Shown here piece after piece: positions 1 through 8,544 of a DNA stretch of 29,369 bases. The stretch is from JAABTH01 sp964390725 (GTDB taxonomy: Bacteria > Bacillota > Dethiobacteria > DTU022), in assembly GCA_964390725.1 (NCBI GenBank), contig CAYMIW010000038.1, forward strand, positions 1-29,369, in the 5' to 3' direction. The notes under the pieces were generated by a model that worked only from the letters and a program-made list of their open reading frames with translations, did no database searches and was not told where the DNA came from. The position numbers were made by a program, and so were the translations under genes. Each line of letters starts with the position of its first letter. Position 1 is the stretch's first letter.

Positions 1-76
1 GACTTTCTCTGCCCCTTCTACCTTAGCAGATTGTCTACAATTTTAACATTTTCCACCTAAATGTCTCTAAGATTAT

Positions 77-211
77 TCACATTGTCACGCTTTTAATCAG
101 TTCTGTTACCACCTCATAATCATTTAATTTCGAGCTCAAAGGAACTGACCCCATGTGTTTCTGTAACGTTTGCATGAAAGTTAACTTATTAAATTCATCT
201 ATAGTATCCAT
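77..211 (-). CDS. Small ORF overlapping the NUDIX gene (44 aa), unknown
   Basis: An ATG at 211 opens a 44-codon frame that overlaps the last 13 bases of the upstream NUDIX gene, an arrangement typical of translational coupling. The product begins MDTIDEFNKL and has no motif I recognise. It stops at 77-79 just after an AAAA run. With one added base at that run the frame would continue about ten codons to another stop, so this could be the decayed 5' end of a longer partner gene. A SMODS nucleotidyltransferase is the expected neighbour of this NUDIX family, but nothing in these 44 residues shows one. It may also be chance. Confidence 0.3.
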   Translation of the reverse strand: MDTIDEFNKLTFMQTLQKHMGSVPLSSKLNDYEVVTELIKSVTM

Positions 212-981
212 TTTGAAGTTTCAGATATTTTTTGATCTAAATCATTAGGAGATACTCCTTTACTTCTAATCATTTTTTCTTCTGCCCAAATAAATCCTGT
301 GTTTTCGCAATTCATCAGTCTTATTAATTCTTCTTTCTGTTTTTCATCTGGTATTAATTCATAGATATCTGCAATTAATATCTCATAACAACTAAAATAG
401 TCTACATAACTAATGTCTGTTTGTTTCCTGCAAACAAATCTATAATTGATATAAGGAAATACCTCTCTGCACAGAATTTCTGTCCTAATTAACTCTTCAT
501 AGAATTCCCTAAAAACAGAATTTTCTCTTTGTTTTCCCGATTTGTACCAGCTAATGAAAGTAGGGATATTTTTACCACTCATCCTTAACCTTAAGTCATC
601 TTTACTACTTTGATCAATCGGGATGCAGTCATCATCTCTAATTTTAAGCTGATTAAAAATATCTACTGCTTCTGGCAACCGTTTATATACTCCACCTACA
701 GGCTGAAATTGGCTTTTTATTCTTGCTCCGCGAATTAGGAGATATTTCCCATCTATTTTAATTCTGAATAGATATGATGCAGAAATGCGGATATCTTTAT
801 TTACATAAAATGTTTTACATTTTAACCACAACAATAGATCTGAATGGTTTTCCAAGGCTGTTTTAATAATGTCTATAACAAAAAATCCCAATATTATATA
901 TCCTAGTTCTTTTAATATTGACAAATATACAAAGACTACCCCAACTACAATAAAAAAAATGTATAAAATATATTTAGACAT
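199..981 (-). CDS. SMODS-associated NUDIX-domain membrane protein (CBASS-type effector candidate)
   Basis: The N-terminal 45 residues form two closely spaced hydrophobic segments, predicted as a membrane hairpin. A cytosolic domain follows, with the pattern of the SMODS-associated NUDIX family: FQPVGGVYK near residue 95, then DDLR, then FISWY..GKQRE and REFYEEL near residues 155-165, which keeps the R-E..EE core of a NUDIX box. In that family the domain is found beside CD-NTases and is thought to sense or process a nucleotide signal. No nucleotidyltransferase is visible within the window. I chose ATG 981, which gives 260 aa, because GGAG lies 8 bases upstream; ATG 999 is possible but has a poor ribosome site. 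The gene is clearly AT-richer than hsdR next to it, which suggests separate acquisition. It lies 144 bp downstream of hsdR on the same strand. Confidence 0.72.
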   Translation of the reverse strand: MSKYILYIFFIVVGVVFVYLSILKELGYIILGFFVIDIIKTALENHSDLLLWLKCKTFYVNKDIRISASYLFRIKIDGKYLLIRGARIKSQFQPVGGVYKRLPEAVDIFNQLKIRDDDCIPIDQSSKDDLRLRMSGKNIPTFISWYKSGKQRENSVFREFYEELIRTEILCREVFPYINYRFVCRKQTDISYVDYFSCYEILIADIYELIPDEKQKEELIRLMNCENTGFIWAEEKMIRSKGVSPNDLDQKISETSKWIL

Positions 982-1142
982 ACTTAATACTCCAATCATT
1001 CCATAATATTACACGGATCAACTAAGTGCAATTCAAACGTTGTTTTTATCATAATTAGAATACAAGCAACCAAATGTTTTTCACTAAATTATATATGTGT
1101 GCTGTATTAATAATTACTGCCGTGTATGTATACTAGTTAATT

Positions 1143-4100
1143 TCACGCTACCTCACTATAAACACTCTTCCCGGCCCCGAAGTAGTTGTCGTAGATGTGC
1201 TGGTAGACGGCGGTGGTTTTCTTTTCGTATAGGGCGGGGTCGTATATTTCCGGCAGGCCGGAATCGAGCAGGGTTTCGATTGTTACTTTTACCTGGGCGC
1301 GGTCTTTCTGGCGTTTGCGCCAGTCGAGGACCAGTTTTTCTTTTTTCAGGGTTTCTAACAGGTCGCGGGCTGTTTTTTTGACCTGGTCCCGCTCTTTTTT
1401 GGATAGCTTTGGTTCCGGCTTGGTAAGCAGATCGAATAGGGCAAGTTCTTCTTCAGTTAAATTCTCGCCTACTGAACGTTGCTCCTCTTGCGATAAACTC
1501 TGGGTGAATTCCAACAGGCGACGGAAATGTTCTTCAATATTGTGGCTGCCGCTATTGTATTCTTCAATTAGCTTCTGGAACTTTTCGAGGTAATCTACCC
1601 TCTGCCGGTTCAGGCGCACCATGCTGTTCAGTTTCCTGGCAATTGCGCCTTTCATTTTTTCGGCTTCGGTATGTTTACGCCCACTTTCAAATCTTTCACG
1701 CAGGGCATCAAAATTGATATTGCTTAAATCTATAAGGTGTTCTTCACCTTCATAGTTGGCCTGTTTGTCTATAAAATAACTTTCCGGTGCGATTGAATGA
1801 TCAAGCAGGTCTTCAACCTTGTCCAAAACTACTGATATATCAGCAACCGGGGTCAGTGCGCGAATCATGTTAGCCAAAACCTTCAGAAGCTCACATTGGG
1901 ATTGAACTTCATGGGCTGCCTGGTCGGGCAGCACAGCCTTGTAAAGTCTGTTCACGTAAGCAGCCTGCTCTAAAAAGCGCTTCTTATGTTCGTCTGTTGC
2001 AACAAGGGCATCAACGGCATCACGGAGCAGTTCAACTTTTTCCAGTGCTTCAGCGGCTTCTATCTTTGTGTAATCGATACCCTTTTCCCGGCAGAGAGCC
2101 CAAGCATCTTCCAACGCCTGTTTCAGAGCATCAACTAAGGCTTTTTTATCTTCAACCGGCTTTTCATTTCCACTACCGGTGCCCGCCCCGTATATGGCAA
2201 GTGCTTTTTCTATATTGCGGAATACACCCACATAATCGACAATCAAACCACTAACTTTATCCTGGTAAACCCGGTTTGCCCTGGCGATGGTCTGCATCAG
2301 GGTGTGGTTACGCATTGGTTTATCGAGGTAGAGGGTTGAGCAGGAAGGCACATCGAAGCCGGTCATCCACATGGCGCAGACAAAGACCAGGCGGAAGGGA
2401 TTAACAGGTTCTTTAAACTTTTGTTCTAAATCTTCTTCAACCATTCGTTTACGGTGAGGCCGTATATCGAGCCCTTTTTGTTCCATGTCGCGAATTTCGT
2501 TCTGCGATTGGGAAACCACCACAGCCATATCAGTTGTTTCCATCAGTTTAATCCTGTCTTCCAGCTCAGTTCGCCCCGGCCCGGCAGCCTCTTTAAATTG
2601 CAGGCGCAGTTGATCCAACTTTATTTGCCAGTGCTTCTGAACCTTATTATACATTCGCACGGCTGTTGCTTTATCAATGCAGATAACCATGGCCTTGCCC
2701 TGGAAGCCGCGGGTGGTGAAGTGTTCTACAATATCTTCGGCCACTGCATCCAGGCGGTCTTCGCGGGTGATCAGGTGATATTCGCGGGAAAATTCTCTTT
2801 CCAGCTTCTTCTCCTGCTCTTCATCAAGAGCGGCATCTTCGAGCAGCCTTTCCATATCTTCGTTAAGATACTGGTTAGTAAGCTGCAGCTCAGGTATGCG
2901 GTTTTCATAATAGAGGGGCACGGTGGCCTTGTCTTCGACAGACTGACGGAAATCGTAAACACTGATATAATCACCAAAAACATGCCTGGTTTTCTCTTCG
3001 CCTATGATCAGCGGGGTTCCGGTAAAAGCAAGGAAAGAAGCATTGGGCAGGGCAGTGCGCATGTTTAAGGCCAGGGTATCGTACTGGCTGCGATGTGCTT
3101 CATCGGTGATTACTATAATATCTTCACGTTCTGATAGCACGGGATGAGTTTCTCCCGGTTCGGTGCGGAATTTATGAATCAGGGTAAATATGTAGCGGTG
3201 ATCTTCGCTGAGCAACTGGCGCAAATGCCTGCTGCTTTCAGCCTGGGCCTTACCCCTGGTGACAGCTCCGCTGGAGCTGAAGTTTTTATAGATCTGATCA
3301 TCTAACTCCCGGCGGTCGGTTACGATCACGAAAGACCAGTTGCCCGGCACCTTACGCAATACTTTCTGAGAAAAGAAGATCATCGATACGCTTTTACCGC
3401 TGCCCTGGGTATGCCAGAATACCCCCAACCGGCCCTGGCGATTCTTGATATCATTAAGGGCATCAATTGCGTTATTGACCCCCAGGTACTGGTGGTTTTT
3501 TGCTACCAGTTTAACCTGGCCCCCCGACACTGACATGAAGAGGGTAAAGTTTTCCACCAGATCGAGCAGCCGGAATGGTTCGCAGGTGCCGCGGAGCATG
3601 GTTTCCAGGGAAACACGGCCTTCTTCTTTTTCGCTACCAACCCTTTTCCAGTCTGAAAAGTGCTCCCACCCGGCGGTAACAGTGCCGATCTTGCTTTCCC
3701 GTCCATTGGAGAGGATAATAAATGCGTTATACCAGAAGAGGTGGGGGATGGTATCTTTATAGTCATTAAGGTTGCCGGTAAAGGCTGTTTCCACCCTCTG
3801 GTCTACCCCTTTGAATTCAAATAAAACCAGGGGTAAGCCGTTTATAAAGCCAACTGCGTCTGCACGGCGGGTGTGCATTTCTCCGGTGATCCAAAACTGC
3901 GAGCAAAGCAGGAAGTCGTTGTTCGATGGTTCTTCCCAATCGATAATGCGGATATATTCTGTTCGTTCACCCTGATCGAGATCGGGAATCTTAATCCGAG
4001 CACCATTTTTGATCAGATCGTATACTTCCTGGTTGGCAGCTACCAGGCTCAAGCGGGAGCGGTCGCGGGTTAACTCTTCAATGGCCAGTTCAATGGCCTT

Positions 4101-4304
4101 CGCAGGCAGATCAGGGTTTAGCTTTACGAGTTCAGGCCGCAAGCGGGCAGTTAACACAACCTCGGATTTGTTCTCCCGGTCCAGAGGGCTTTGCCCCTGT
4201 TCAAACTCACCGTAAGCATTGTAGGTTTCCCAGCCCAAGTCAGCCAGCAGGTTAATGGCAGGCTGTTCGATCAGGTTATCTTCGCTGTAGCCGGTGGGAG
4301 TCAT
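1143..4304 (-). CDS. hsdR: Type I restriction enzyme R subunit (HsdR)
   Basis: This is the motor and nuclease subunit of a type I restriction complex. It translocates DNA using ATP and cuts at a distance when the site is unmethylated. In its 1053 residues the N-terminal PD-(D/E)XK nuclease region is recognisable by NGLPLVLFEFKG near residue 160. The helicase part starts with Walker A HTQGSGKS near 300, followed by TDRRELDDQI, the DEAH box VITDEAHRSQ near 400 and FTGTPL shortly after. The later VCAMWMTGFDVPSC and QTIARANRVY motifs belong to the second RecA-like lobe. The C-terminus is charged and helical, as expected for the assembly domain. Length is normal and no break is seen. ATG 4304 has AAGGAG nearby. 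It is the third gene of the hsdM-hsdS-hsdR set, but a gap of 288 bases separates it from hsdS, so it may have its own control. Confidence 0.96.
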   Translation of the reverse strand: MTPTGYSEDNLIEQPAINLLADLGWETYNAYGEFEQGQSPLDRENKSEVVLTARLRPELVKLNPDLPAKAIELAIEELTRDRSRLSLVAANQEVYDLIKNGARIKIPDLDQGERTEYIRIIDWEEPSNNDFLLCSQFWITGEMHTRRADAVGFINGLPLVLFEFKGVDQRVETAFTGNLNDYKDTIPHLFWYNAFIILSNGRESKIGTVTAGWEHFSDWKRVGSEKEEGRVSLETMLRGTCEPFRLLDLVENFTLFMSVSGGQVKLVAKNHQYLGVNNAIDALNDIKNRQGRLGVFWHTQGSGKSVSMIFFSQKVLRKVPGNWSFVIVTDRRELDDQIYKNFSSSGAVTRGKAQAESSRHLRQLLSEDHRYIFTLIHKFRTEPGETHPVLSEREDIIVITDEAHRSQYDTLALNMRTALPNASFLAFTGTPLIIGEEKTRHVFGDYISVYDFRQSVEDKATVPLYYENRIPELQLTNQYLNEDMERLLEDAALDEEQEKKLEREFSREYHLITREDRLDAVAEDIVEHFTTRGFQGKAMVICIDKATAVRMYNKVQKHWQIKLDQLRLQFKEAAGPGRTELEDRIKLMETTDMAVVVSQSQNEIRDMEQKGLDIRPHRKRMVEEDLEQKFKEPVNPFRLVFVCAMWMTGFDVPSCSTLYLDKPMRNHTLMQTIARANRVYQDKVSGLIVDYVGVFRNIEKALAIYGAGTGSGNEKPVEDKKALVDALKQALEDAWALCREKGIDYTKIEAAEALEKVELLRDAVDALVATDEHKKRFLEQAAYVNRLYKAVLPDQAAHEVQSQCELLKVLANMIRALTPVADISVVLDKVEDLLDHSIAPESYFIDKQANYEGEEHLIDLSNINFDALRERFESGRKHTEAEKMKGAIARKLNSMVRLNRQRVDYLEKFQKLIEEYNSGSHNIEEHFRRLLEFTQSLSQEEQRSVGENLTEEELALFDLLTKPEPKLSKKERDQVKKTARDLLETLKKEKLVLDWRKRQKDRAQVKVTIETLLDSGLPEIYDPALYEKKTTAVYQHIYDNYFGAGKSVYSEVA

Positions 4305-4359
4305 AATAAGCTCCTTTTTCCGCCTTTGTTTGTCAATAATTTAGTTTACCATTATTTCA

Positions 4360-4404
4360 CTTGATCCCTGCTTGGCCCCGGTTTTGGGACTAGATTGGAT
4401 CAAG
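4360..4404. repeat. Inverted repeat CTTGATCC / GGATCAAG upstream of hsdR
   Basis: Perfect 8-bp arms at 4360-4367 and 4397-4404 are separated by 29 bases. It lies 56-100 bases upstream of the hsdR start. It could be a regulator binding site or a weak stem in the leader. No clear promoter or T tract sits next to it. Confidence 0.35.
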
Positions 4405-4459
4405 GGTTCCTTATATTCTTATCTTTAATCCTCAAATTCCTTGCCCTCATGCGCTCCAT

Positions 4460-4518
4460 CCCAAGTAAAAGTTACTTGGGGGCAGCTTGGGGGGTACTTG
4501 AGGGGTAGCTTGCTTGGT
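4460..4518. repeat. Perfect 9-bp hairpin plus tandem C-rich CAAG repeats in the hsdS-hsdR gap
   Basis: CCCAAGTAA and TTACTTGGG form a perfect inverted repeat at 4460-4480 with a 3-base loop. It runs directly into degenerate tandem units which, read on the minus strand, are CCCCTCAAGTA, CCCCCCAAGCTG and CCCCCAAGTAA. The rest of the 288-base gap between hsdS and hsdR holds no gene. The tract could bind a regulator or modulate hsdR translation. A slippage-prone element is also possible. There is no T run to make it a convincing terminator. Confidence 0.45.
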
Positions 4519-4592
4519 GCTTGCTCGGTTTAGCAAAAATTAGTTCAGCAACCACACACTTTGCACGCAATAAGCTATCCTTAAATTACCCC

Positions 4593-5864
4593 TTAACTAG
4601 CAGCCTCCTCTGGCACTTTGATATCAAGATCAGAAGCATCGACCTCGCCAGAGATTAGTTTGGGGAGAAGAAGATCACGGGTTTGGCAGAGAGTGTGATT
4701 CTTGTGTCCGAGTAATGATATTTGAGAAAGAATCGGCGATGCAATATCCTGAAAGCTTTCTTGAACTGTGATTGGTGGAACACTTCGGTATACCTTTTCT
4801 ATATACTCAGCCCATCTGAAATTAGATATTCCTGTAGACTGCACTTGAAACTGCTCAATTTCTCCGGAGCGATAACCTTCAACAAAAGACAAATATAGTA
4901 TTTCTGGTAAGTACAATTCAAAGTTTGGTTCTATACGCTTGCAAAAACTCGCACAAATTATTTTTTCCCCTTTGAATAACCTTAAAAGCTCTGGCGATAC
5001 AAGCAGAGTTCTACCCAAAGGCTGACCTTTACTCCCTCCAGAGACCTCAAATATTATATCCCCGGGCGATAACGTACGTGCTTTAAGATTCGACACAGTG
5101 TGATACCTGTAGGGTACATTAGCAATATTACATAATCTTGTATTAGGGATATCTGTGCCACGAATCACCCATGCTGGTTCATTATATTTATCATCCTGCT
5201 CATCTTTACCCCACCCGCCGCCAATATGTCCAGATATAAGCTCACTTAGCCTTTTAATCTCCCACCCTTCTGGGATCTGACCCAGGGGGGAATCGACGAA
5301 GCAAGCATTTTCGTGGCCGGGGAAGCGGAAGTTGACGAACCACTCACGGTAGAGGTTTTGGGCCATTTCTTCAAGGACCTTGATCCGCCGCAGGTTGTTT
5401 TCGATCAGGTCATCGTAGGCTGAGAGGATGGTTGCAATTATTTTTCGATGCACCGGGTATGGTATTGAAAATTTTTTGATACTGTTTTGAGTGAGATTCG
5501 GCATCGTAGCACCACTCGCCATCTGTAACAATTCAGGAAGATACAACTCTAAGCACATTTTTATATACTTCGTGTCTATACTTGTATTGCCTCGAATTGC
5601 ACATACACCTCTACCTAAAGAATATTGTTTATCTGCCCAGTTCATTCGGCCTGTTGTATTTCCTCGGACACAAAATATCAAATCACCTGGGCTACATTCT
5701 TTTTTTGAGTTTGTTGTATAAAGTGTGCTTTGCGGATAAACATTCCCAAACTCAGTAGGCCCATTTAATAAAGGTAGTCCAATACCATCACGATTATAAG
5801 TATCGCCAGCTGGCGAAGTCCCCATTATTACCTTAGCGACTTCCTCAAGAGTTCTCAAATTCAT
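4593..5864 (-). CDS. hsdS: Type I restriction enzyme specificity subunit (HsdS)
   Basis: HsdS sets the DNA target of both the methylase and the nuclease complex. The chain shows the usual two-half design: target-recognition domain 1 (about residues 1-150), a conserved helical spacer with LRRIKVLEEMAQNLYREWF near 155-180, target-recognition domain 2 (about 200-370), and a second spacer with QTRDLLLPKLISGEVD near the C-terminus. Both halves are complete, so the recognition site should be bipartite. The start is taken as ATG 5864, which overlaps the hsdM stop in a TGATG junction and has GGAGGG six bases upstream; an in-frame GTG at 5867 is the alternative. The target domains are visibly AT-richer than the spacers, as is common where recognition domains are swapped. 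Confidence 0.94.
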   Translation of the reverse strand: MNLRTLEEVAKVIMGTSPAGDTYNRDGIGLPLLNGPTEFGNVYPQSTLYTTNSKKECSPGDLIFCVRGNTTGRMNWADKQYSLGRGVCAIRGNTSIDTKYIKMCLELYLPELLQMASGATMPNLTQNSIKKFSIPYPVHRKIIATILSAYDDLIENNLRRIKVLEEMAQNLYREWFVNFRFPGHENACFVDSPLGQIPEGWEIKRLSELISGHIGGGWGKDEQDDKYNEPAWVIRGTDIPNTRLCNIANVPYRYHTVSNLKARTLSPGDIIFEVSGGSKGQPLGRTLLVSPELLRLFKGEKIICASFCKRIEPNFELYLPEILYLSFVEGYRSGEIEQFQVQSTGISNFRWAEYIEKVYRSVPPITVQESFQDIASPILSQISLLGHKNHTLCQTRDLLLPKLISGEVDASDLDIKVPEEAAS

Positions 5865-7417
5865 CACTCACCCTCCAACAACTTCGCCACATTCTCCGCA
5901 ATCCGCTCTTCCAGCTCCCGCGCCTCTGCGTTAAGTATCTCCAGCTCTTCATTCAGCTCTTCCAACCACTCTTTAAAATCAATACCATCATCTTCTCGCG
6001 CGGTTACACCAACATAACGCCCGGGGTTTAAGCTGTAGCCCTGCTCTTTAATTTCTTCAATAGTTGCCACCTTGCATAGCCCCGGAACATCAATATATTC
6101 AAGTTCAGGGAAATGCTCCTTTAACAACTCTAACCCACCATGCAGGTCTTCCGGTTCTTCGCCACGGTAAAGGCGGGCAATATTGGCCAGGTATTCCACT
6201 TGGGCCGGGGTCCAGTCGCGGTGGGCGCGGTCTAACTGCCTGAAGATATGGCGGGCATCGATGAAGAGCACTTTATCTTCCCTGTTACTACCCTTTTTAC
6301 CCCGGTCGAAAAACCAGAGGGTGCAGGGCAGGGTAACTGTATAGAAGAAGTTTGAACCAACGGCTACCATTACATCTACTGACTTGTCTTCTATCATCTT
6401 CTGGCGGATATCCAGTTCAGAAGCACGGGCATCGGAAGCAGAGTTGGCCATGACAAAACCGGCCCGGCCTTTGTTATTAAGAGCGCTGTAGAAAATTTGA
6501 ATCCAGATGTAGTTGCCGTTATCGGTGCGCGGCAGGCCGAAGGGAAAACGGGGGTCTTCTTTTAAGCGTTCCTTATCAATGCGGTCCACATTGAAAGGCG
6601 GATTGGCCATAACAAAATCGAACTTGCCGGGGCTTTGATGCAGATCTTCATAGTAGGTGTTGCCTTGGCGAATGTCGCCGCCCAAACCGTGAACGGCAAG
6701 GTTCATTTTGGCCAGGCGCACAGTTTCGGAAACCCGTTCCTGGCCATAAATGCTTATAACTTCGCCACCGCCATTGCGGTGTTCTTCAACAAAGCGGGCA
6801 CTTTGCACAAACATACCGCCGGAACCGCAGGCGGGGTCGTAGATTCTACCGCCGAATGGTTCTATAATGCCAACGATGAGCTTAACAATGCAGGTAGGGG
6901 TGAAGAACTCGCCACCTTTCTGCCCTTCGCTCATGGCAAACTTGCCGAGGAAGTATTCATAGATTTTACCGAAGGCATCGCCTTCAATATCCATGGGAAT
7001 AGAGTTAAGCAGTTTTAATAGCTCGGAGAGGGCCGGGTTCTCCAGGCGGTTATAAGTTTTGGGCAGGACATCTTTCAGATCGGGGTTTTCAGTTTCTATG
7101 GCGCGCATGGCATCGTTGATCGCCTGGCCGATGTTACTGCCTTCAGGCAAATTGAGCAGGGCTGAAAAGCGGGCTTCCTGGGGTAGGTACATAACGCCGC
7201 GGGCCTGGTAATCGGTAGGCCCTATAGTGCGCCTGCCTGTAGCCTGCCCCTCAAGTTCAGCTTCTACTGCGCTGAATCTATGATCGGCATAGCGCAGGAA
7301 AATTAGCCCCAGCACGGGAACAGAATACTCCGATGATTTCAGCTTTGAGTTGGCGCGAAGCTCATCAGCAGCGCTCCAAAGACGGCTTTCAATTTGATTG
7401 TTGTTATTTTGGCTCAT
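5864..7417 (-). CDS. hsdM: Type I restriction enzyme methylase subunit (HsdM)
   Basis: This is the N6-adenine DNA methyltransferase subunit of the type I system, which uses S-adenosylmethionine and works with HsdS. The 517-residue chain has an N-terminal helical HsdM domain, the SAM-binding motif YDPACGSGGMF near residue 192, and the catalytic motif ANPPFN near residue 269. The C-terminal stretch from about 485 is a charged coiled-coil-like helix that usually packs on HsdS. ATG 7417 has TGGAGG about seven bases before it. It overlaps hsdS by one base, so the two are translationally coupled. Its first 26 codons and the upstream leader have a decayed second copy at 14128-14400. Confidence 0.96.
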   Translation of the reverse strand: MSQNNNNQIESRLWSAADELRANSKLKSSEYSVPVLGLIFLRYADHRFSAVEAELEGQATGRRTIGPTDYQARGVMYLPQEARFSALLNLPEGSNIGQAINDAMRAIETENPDLKDVLPKTYNRLENPALSELLKLLNSIPMDIEGDAFGKIYEYFLGKFAMSEGQKGGEFFTPTCIVKLIVGIIEPFGGRIYDPACGSGGMFVQSARFVEEHRNGGGEVISIYGQERVSETVRLAKMNLAVHGLGGDIRQGNTYYEDLHQSPGKFDFVMANPPFNVDRIDKERLKEDPRFPFGLPRTDNGNYIWIQIFYSALNNKGRAGFVMANSASDARASELDIRQKMIEDKSVDVMVAVGSNFFYTVTLPCTLWFFDRGKKGSNREDKVLFIDARHIFRQLDRAHRDWTPAQVEYLANIARLYRGEEPEDLHGGLELLKEHFPELEYIDVPGLCKVATIEEIKEQGYSLNPGRYVGVTAREDDGIDFKEWLEELNEELEILNAEARELEERIAENVAKLLEGE

Positions 7418-7527
7418 TATGCCTCCAGGTTGTGGGCTATTTATTATATTTAAAATGACAGGAGGAAACCGGCGCAGGTGATTAAAATCTGAGCTGACTA
7501 TTCTATGCGACCAACTCCAACTGCTTA

Positions 7528-7590
7528 AACTTTTTTTCTTGATTAAACCTTATATCCCTTTTTTTGACGAAATATTTGTGCTATTTTACT
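7528..7590. repeat. Direct repeat copy A, hsdM leader
   Basis: This stretch contains CTTGATTAAAC followed by GACGAAATATTTGTGCTATTTT. A similar stretch occurs at 14338-14400 with CTTGATTAAAC and GACACAATATTTGTACTATTTT. Both copies lie a little over 100 bases upstream of an hsdM-like start codon and in the same orientation. They are therefore part of one duplicated leader region rather than chance similarity. Confidence 0.6.
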
Positions 7591-8092
7591 GTTTCACCAG
7601 GCTAAAAAATTTTTCATCTAATTGCTTTTCAATATATTCTTTACCGGCAAAGCGGCCGGGGGAAGTACTATGCAGGGCATAACCACCTGAAAATGTGCCG
7701 CCACCTTTCTCAACGATTTGGCGAATGTTATTAAAGACAACATCGGTGCCAGAGCCCTTTTCGTCTGCCTGGAATGTAATTACGGTAACATCTTTACCCT
7801 TAAAATCAGCTTTACTGAGAAAAGCGTTCATTGCCGGGGTAGTTTTTCCACCCCAGATAGGGGTCATCAGGTATAGCGAACTATGCTTCCCGGCTTTTTC
7901 CCAGGGTTCTCCCACCAGTTGAGATATTTTACCGGAAACTGCCTGGTAGCCGCTTTTTATAAAACCGGTCAGCCCCTTACGCCCTTTAGCTTCATTTAGT
8001 TCAATTAATTCCGAACCCATTTTATTTGCGATATATTCGGCCCCGGTTCTTGTGTTGTTACTCCTTGAATAATAAACAACAGCTGCAGACAT
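7586..8092 (-). CDS. Flavodoxin-family protein
   Basis: This is a small FMN-binding redox protein or quinone-reductase-like flavoprotein, cytosolic, 168 aa. The N-terminus AAVVYYSRSNNTRTGAEYIA is the beta-1/phosphate loop signature of flavodoxins, with Ser/Thr residues placed to bind the FMN phosphate. YLMTPIWGGKTTPAMNAFL near residue 75 is the next flavin loop, with an aromatic residue for stacking. Length is that of a short-chain flavodoxin. ATG 8092 has AAGGAGTGAG upstream. It stands alone between the hsd operon and a pseudogene. Its redox partner and substrate cannot be told from the context. Confidence 0.85.
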   Translation of the reverse strand: MSAAVVYYSRSNNTRTGAEYIANKMGSELIELNEAKGRKGLTGFIKSGYQAVSGKISQLVGEPWEKAGKHSSLYLMTPIWGGKTTPAMNAFLSKADFKGKDVTVITFQADEKGSGTDVVFNNIRQIVEKGGGTFSGGYALHSTSPGRFAGKEYIEKQLDEKFFSLVKQ

Positions 8093-8187
8093 GTTATCTC
8101 ACTCCTTTAGTTAGCTTGAGGGTAGCTCTCTTTCCTTTTACGCCTGGTCCCTTCCATCTCTATTAGCATAAACATATCCGATTCTTT

Positions 8188-8356
8188 TTACCTGAGCAGC
8201 AGTTTTCGAAGTTTCTGGTGAATATTCCCATAGGGTGGGTATTTCTGAGCGAAATCAAAGCAGAAGCCTTTATCTAAAGTTGATATCTAAGGTTTGCCCG
8301 CTTTGAAAAAAATGCCGCTGCTTCATAAAAACATCGCTGTTTAATTTTTCCGGCAT
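8188..8356 (-). pseudogene. Aldehyde dehydrogenase remnant (N- and C-terminal tips only)
   Basis: A well-formed start (AAAGGAGGC nine bases before ATG 8356) opens a frame reading MPEKLNSDVFMKQRHFFQSG and then QTLDINFR before a stop. This is the pattern of the N-terminus of class-3-like aldehyde dehydrogenases (QR.FF.SG.T.DI.FR). Immediately after, in another frame, comes FDFAQKYPPYGNIHQKLRK ending at 8188, which matches the family's C-terminal tail (RYPPY...KL..L). The catalytic body of roughly 400 residues is missing between the two. The gene seems to have lost its middle in a single deletion and then drifted. I base this on memory of family motifs, not on a search. Confidence 0.6.
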
Positions 8357-8467
8357 GGTAAGGAAGCCTCCTTTACCTGTTCGATCATTTAAAACACTTA
8401 TGCATTTAGAATTCGATGTCGGCCATGATGTTCCTTTGTTGGATAACATAATCTATTTCCGCGAATC

Positions 8468-8487
8468 AGGAGTCAGGCCTTGACATT
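8468..8487 (+). repeat. REP-like motif (GTCAGGCCTTGACATT type)
   Basis: AGGAGTCAGGCCTTGACATT resembles the short GGGGTCAGGTCTTGACATT element that recurs in many bacterial genomes as a REP-like or Y1-transposase-associated repeat. A second, partly degenerate copy lies at 10141-10156 in the same orientation. The two flank the FitA/VapC pair and the cyclase-like gene. No transposase is present here. Confidence 0.45.
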
Positions 8488-8508
8488 ATTTTATTATGGT
8501 GTAATAAT
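8480..8508 (+). promoter_or_regulatory. Sigma-70-type promoter for the FitA/VapC pair
   Basis: TTGACA at 8480-8485 is a perfect -35 box. TAATAA at 8502 (16-base spacer) or AATAAT at 8503 (17-base spacer) can serve as the -10. Transcription would start near 8515, about 30 bases before the antitoxin start. The -35 box is part of the REP-like motif, so the repeat seems to supply the promoter. Confidence 0.6.
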
Positions 8509-8544
8509 GGTTGCAATATGGAACCGTAAAATGAGGTGAGCAGC

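Noticed and set aside
145..152. CTGACCCC near the left edge as a third REP-like motif
   Set aside because: Only eight bases match in reverse orientation inside a small ORF; this is within chance.
2454..3068. A 204-codon plus-strand ORF inside hsdR
   Set aside because: It is the antisense frame of the helicase domain; hsdR is intact and strongly supported.
4305..4592. Tandem CAAG repeats as a CRISPR-like array
   Set aside because: Units are only 11-12 bp and directly adjacent with no spacers.
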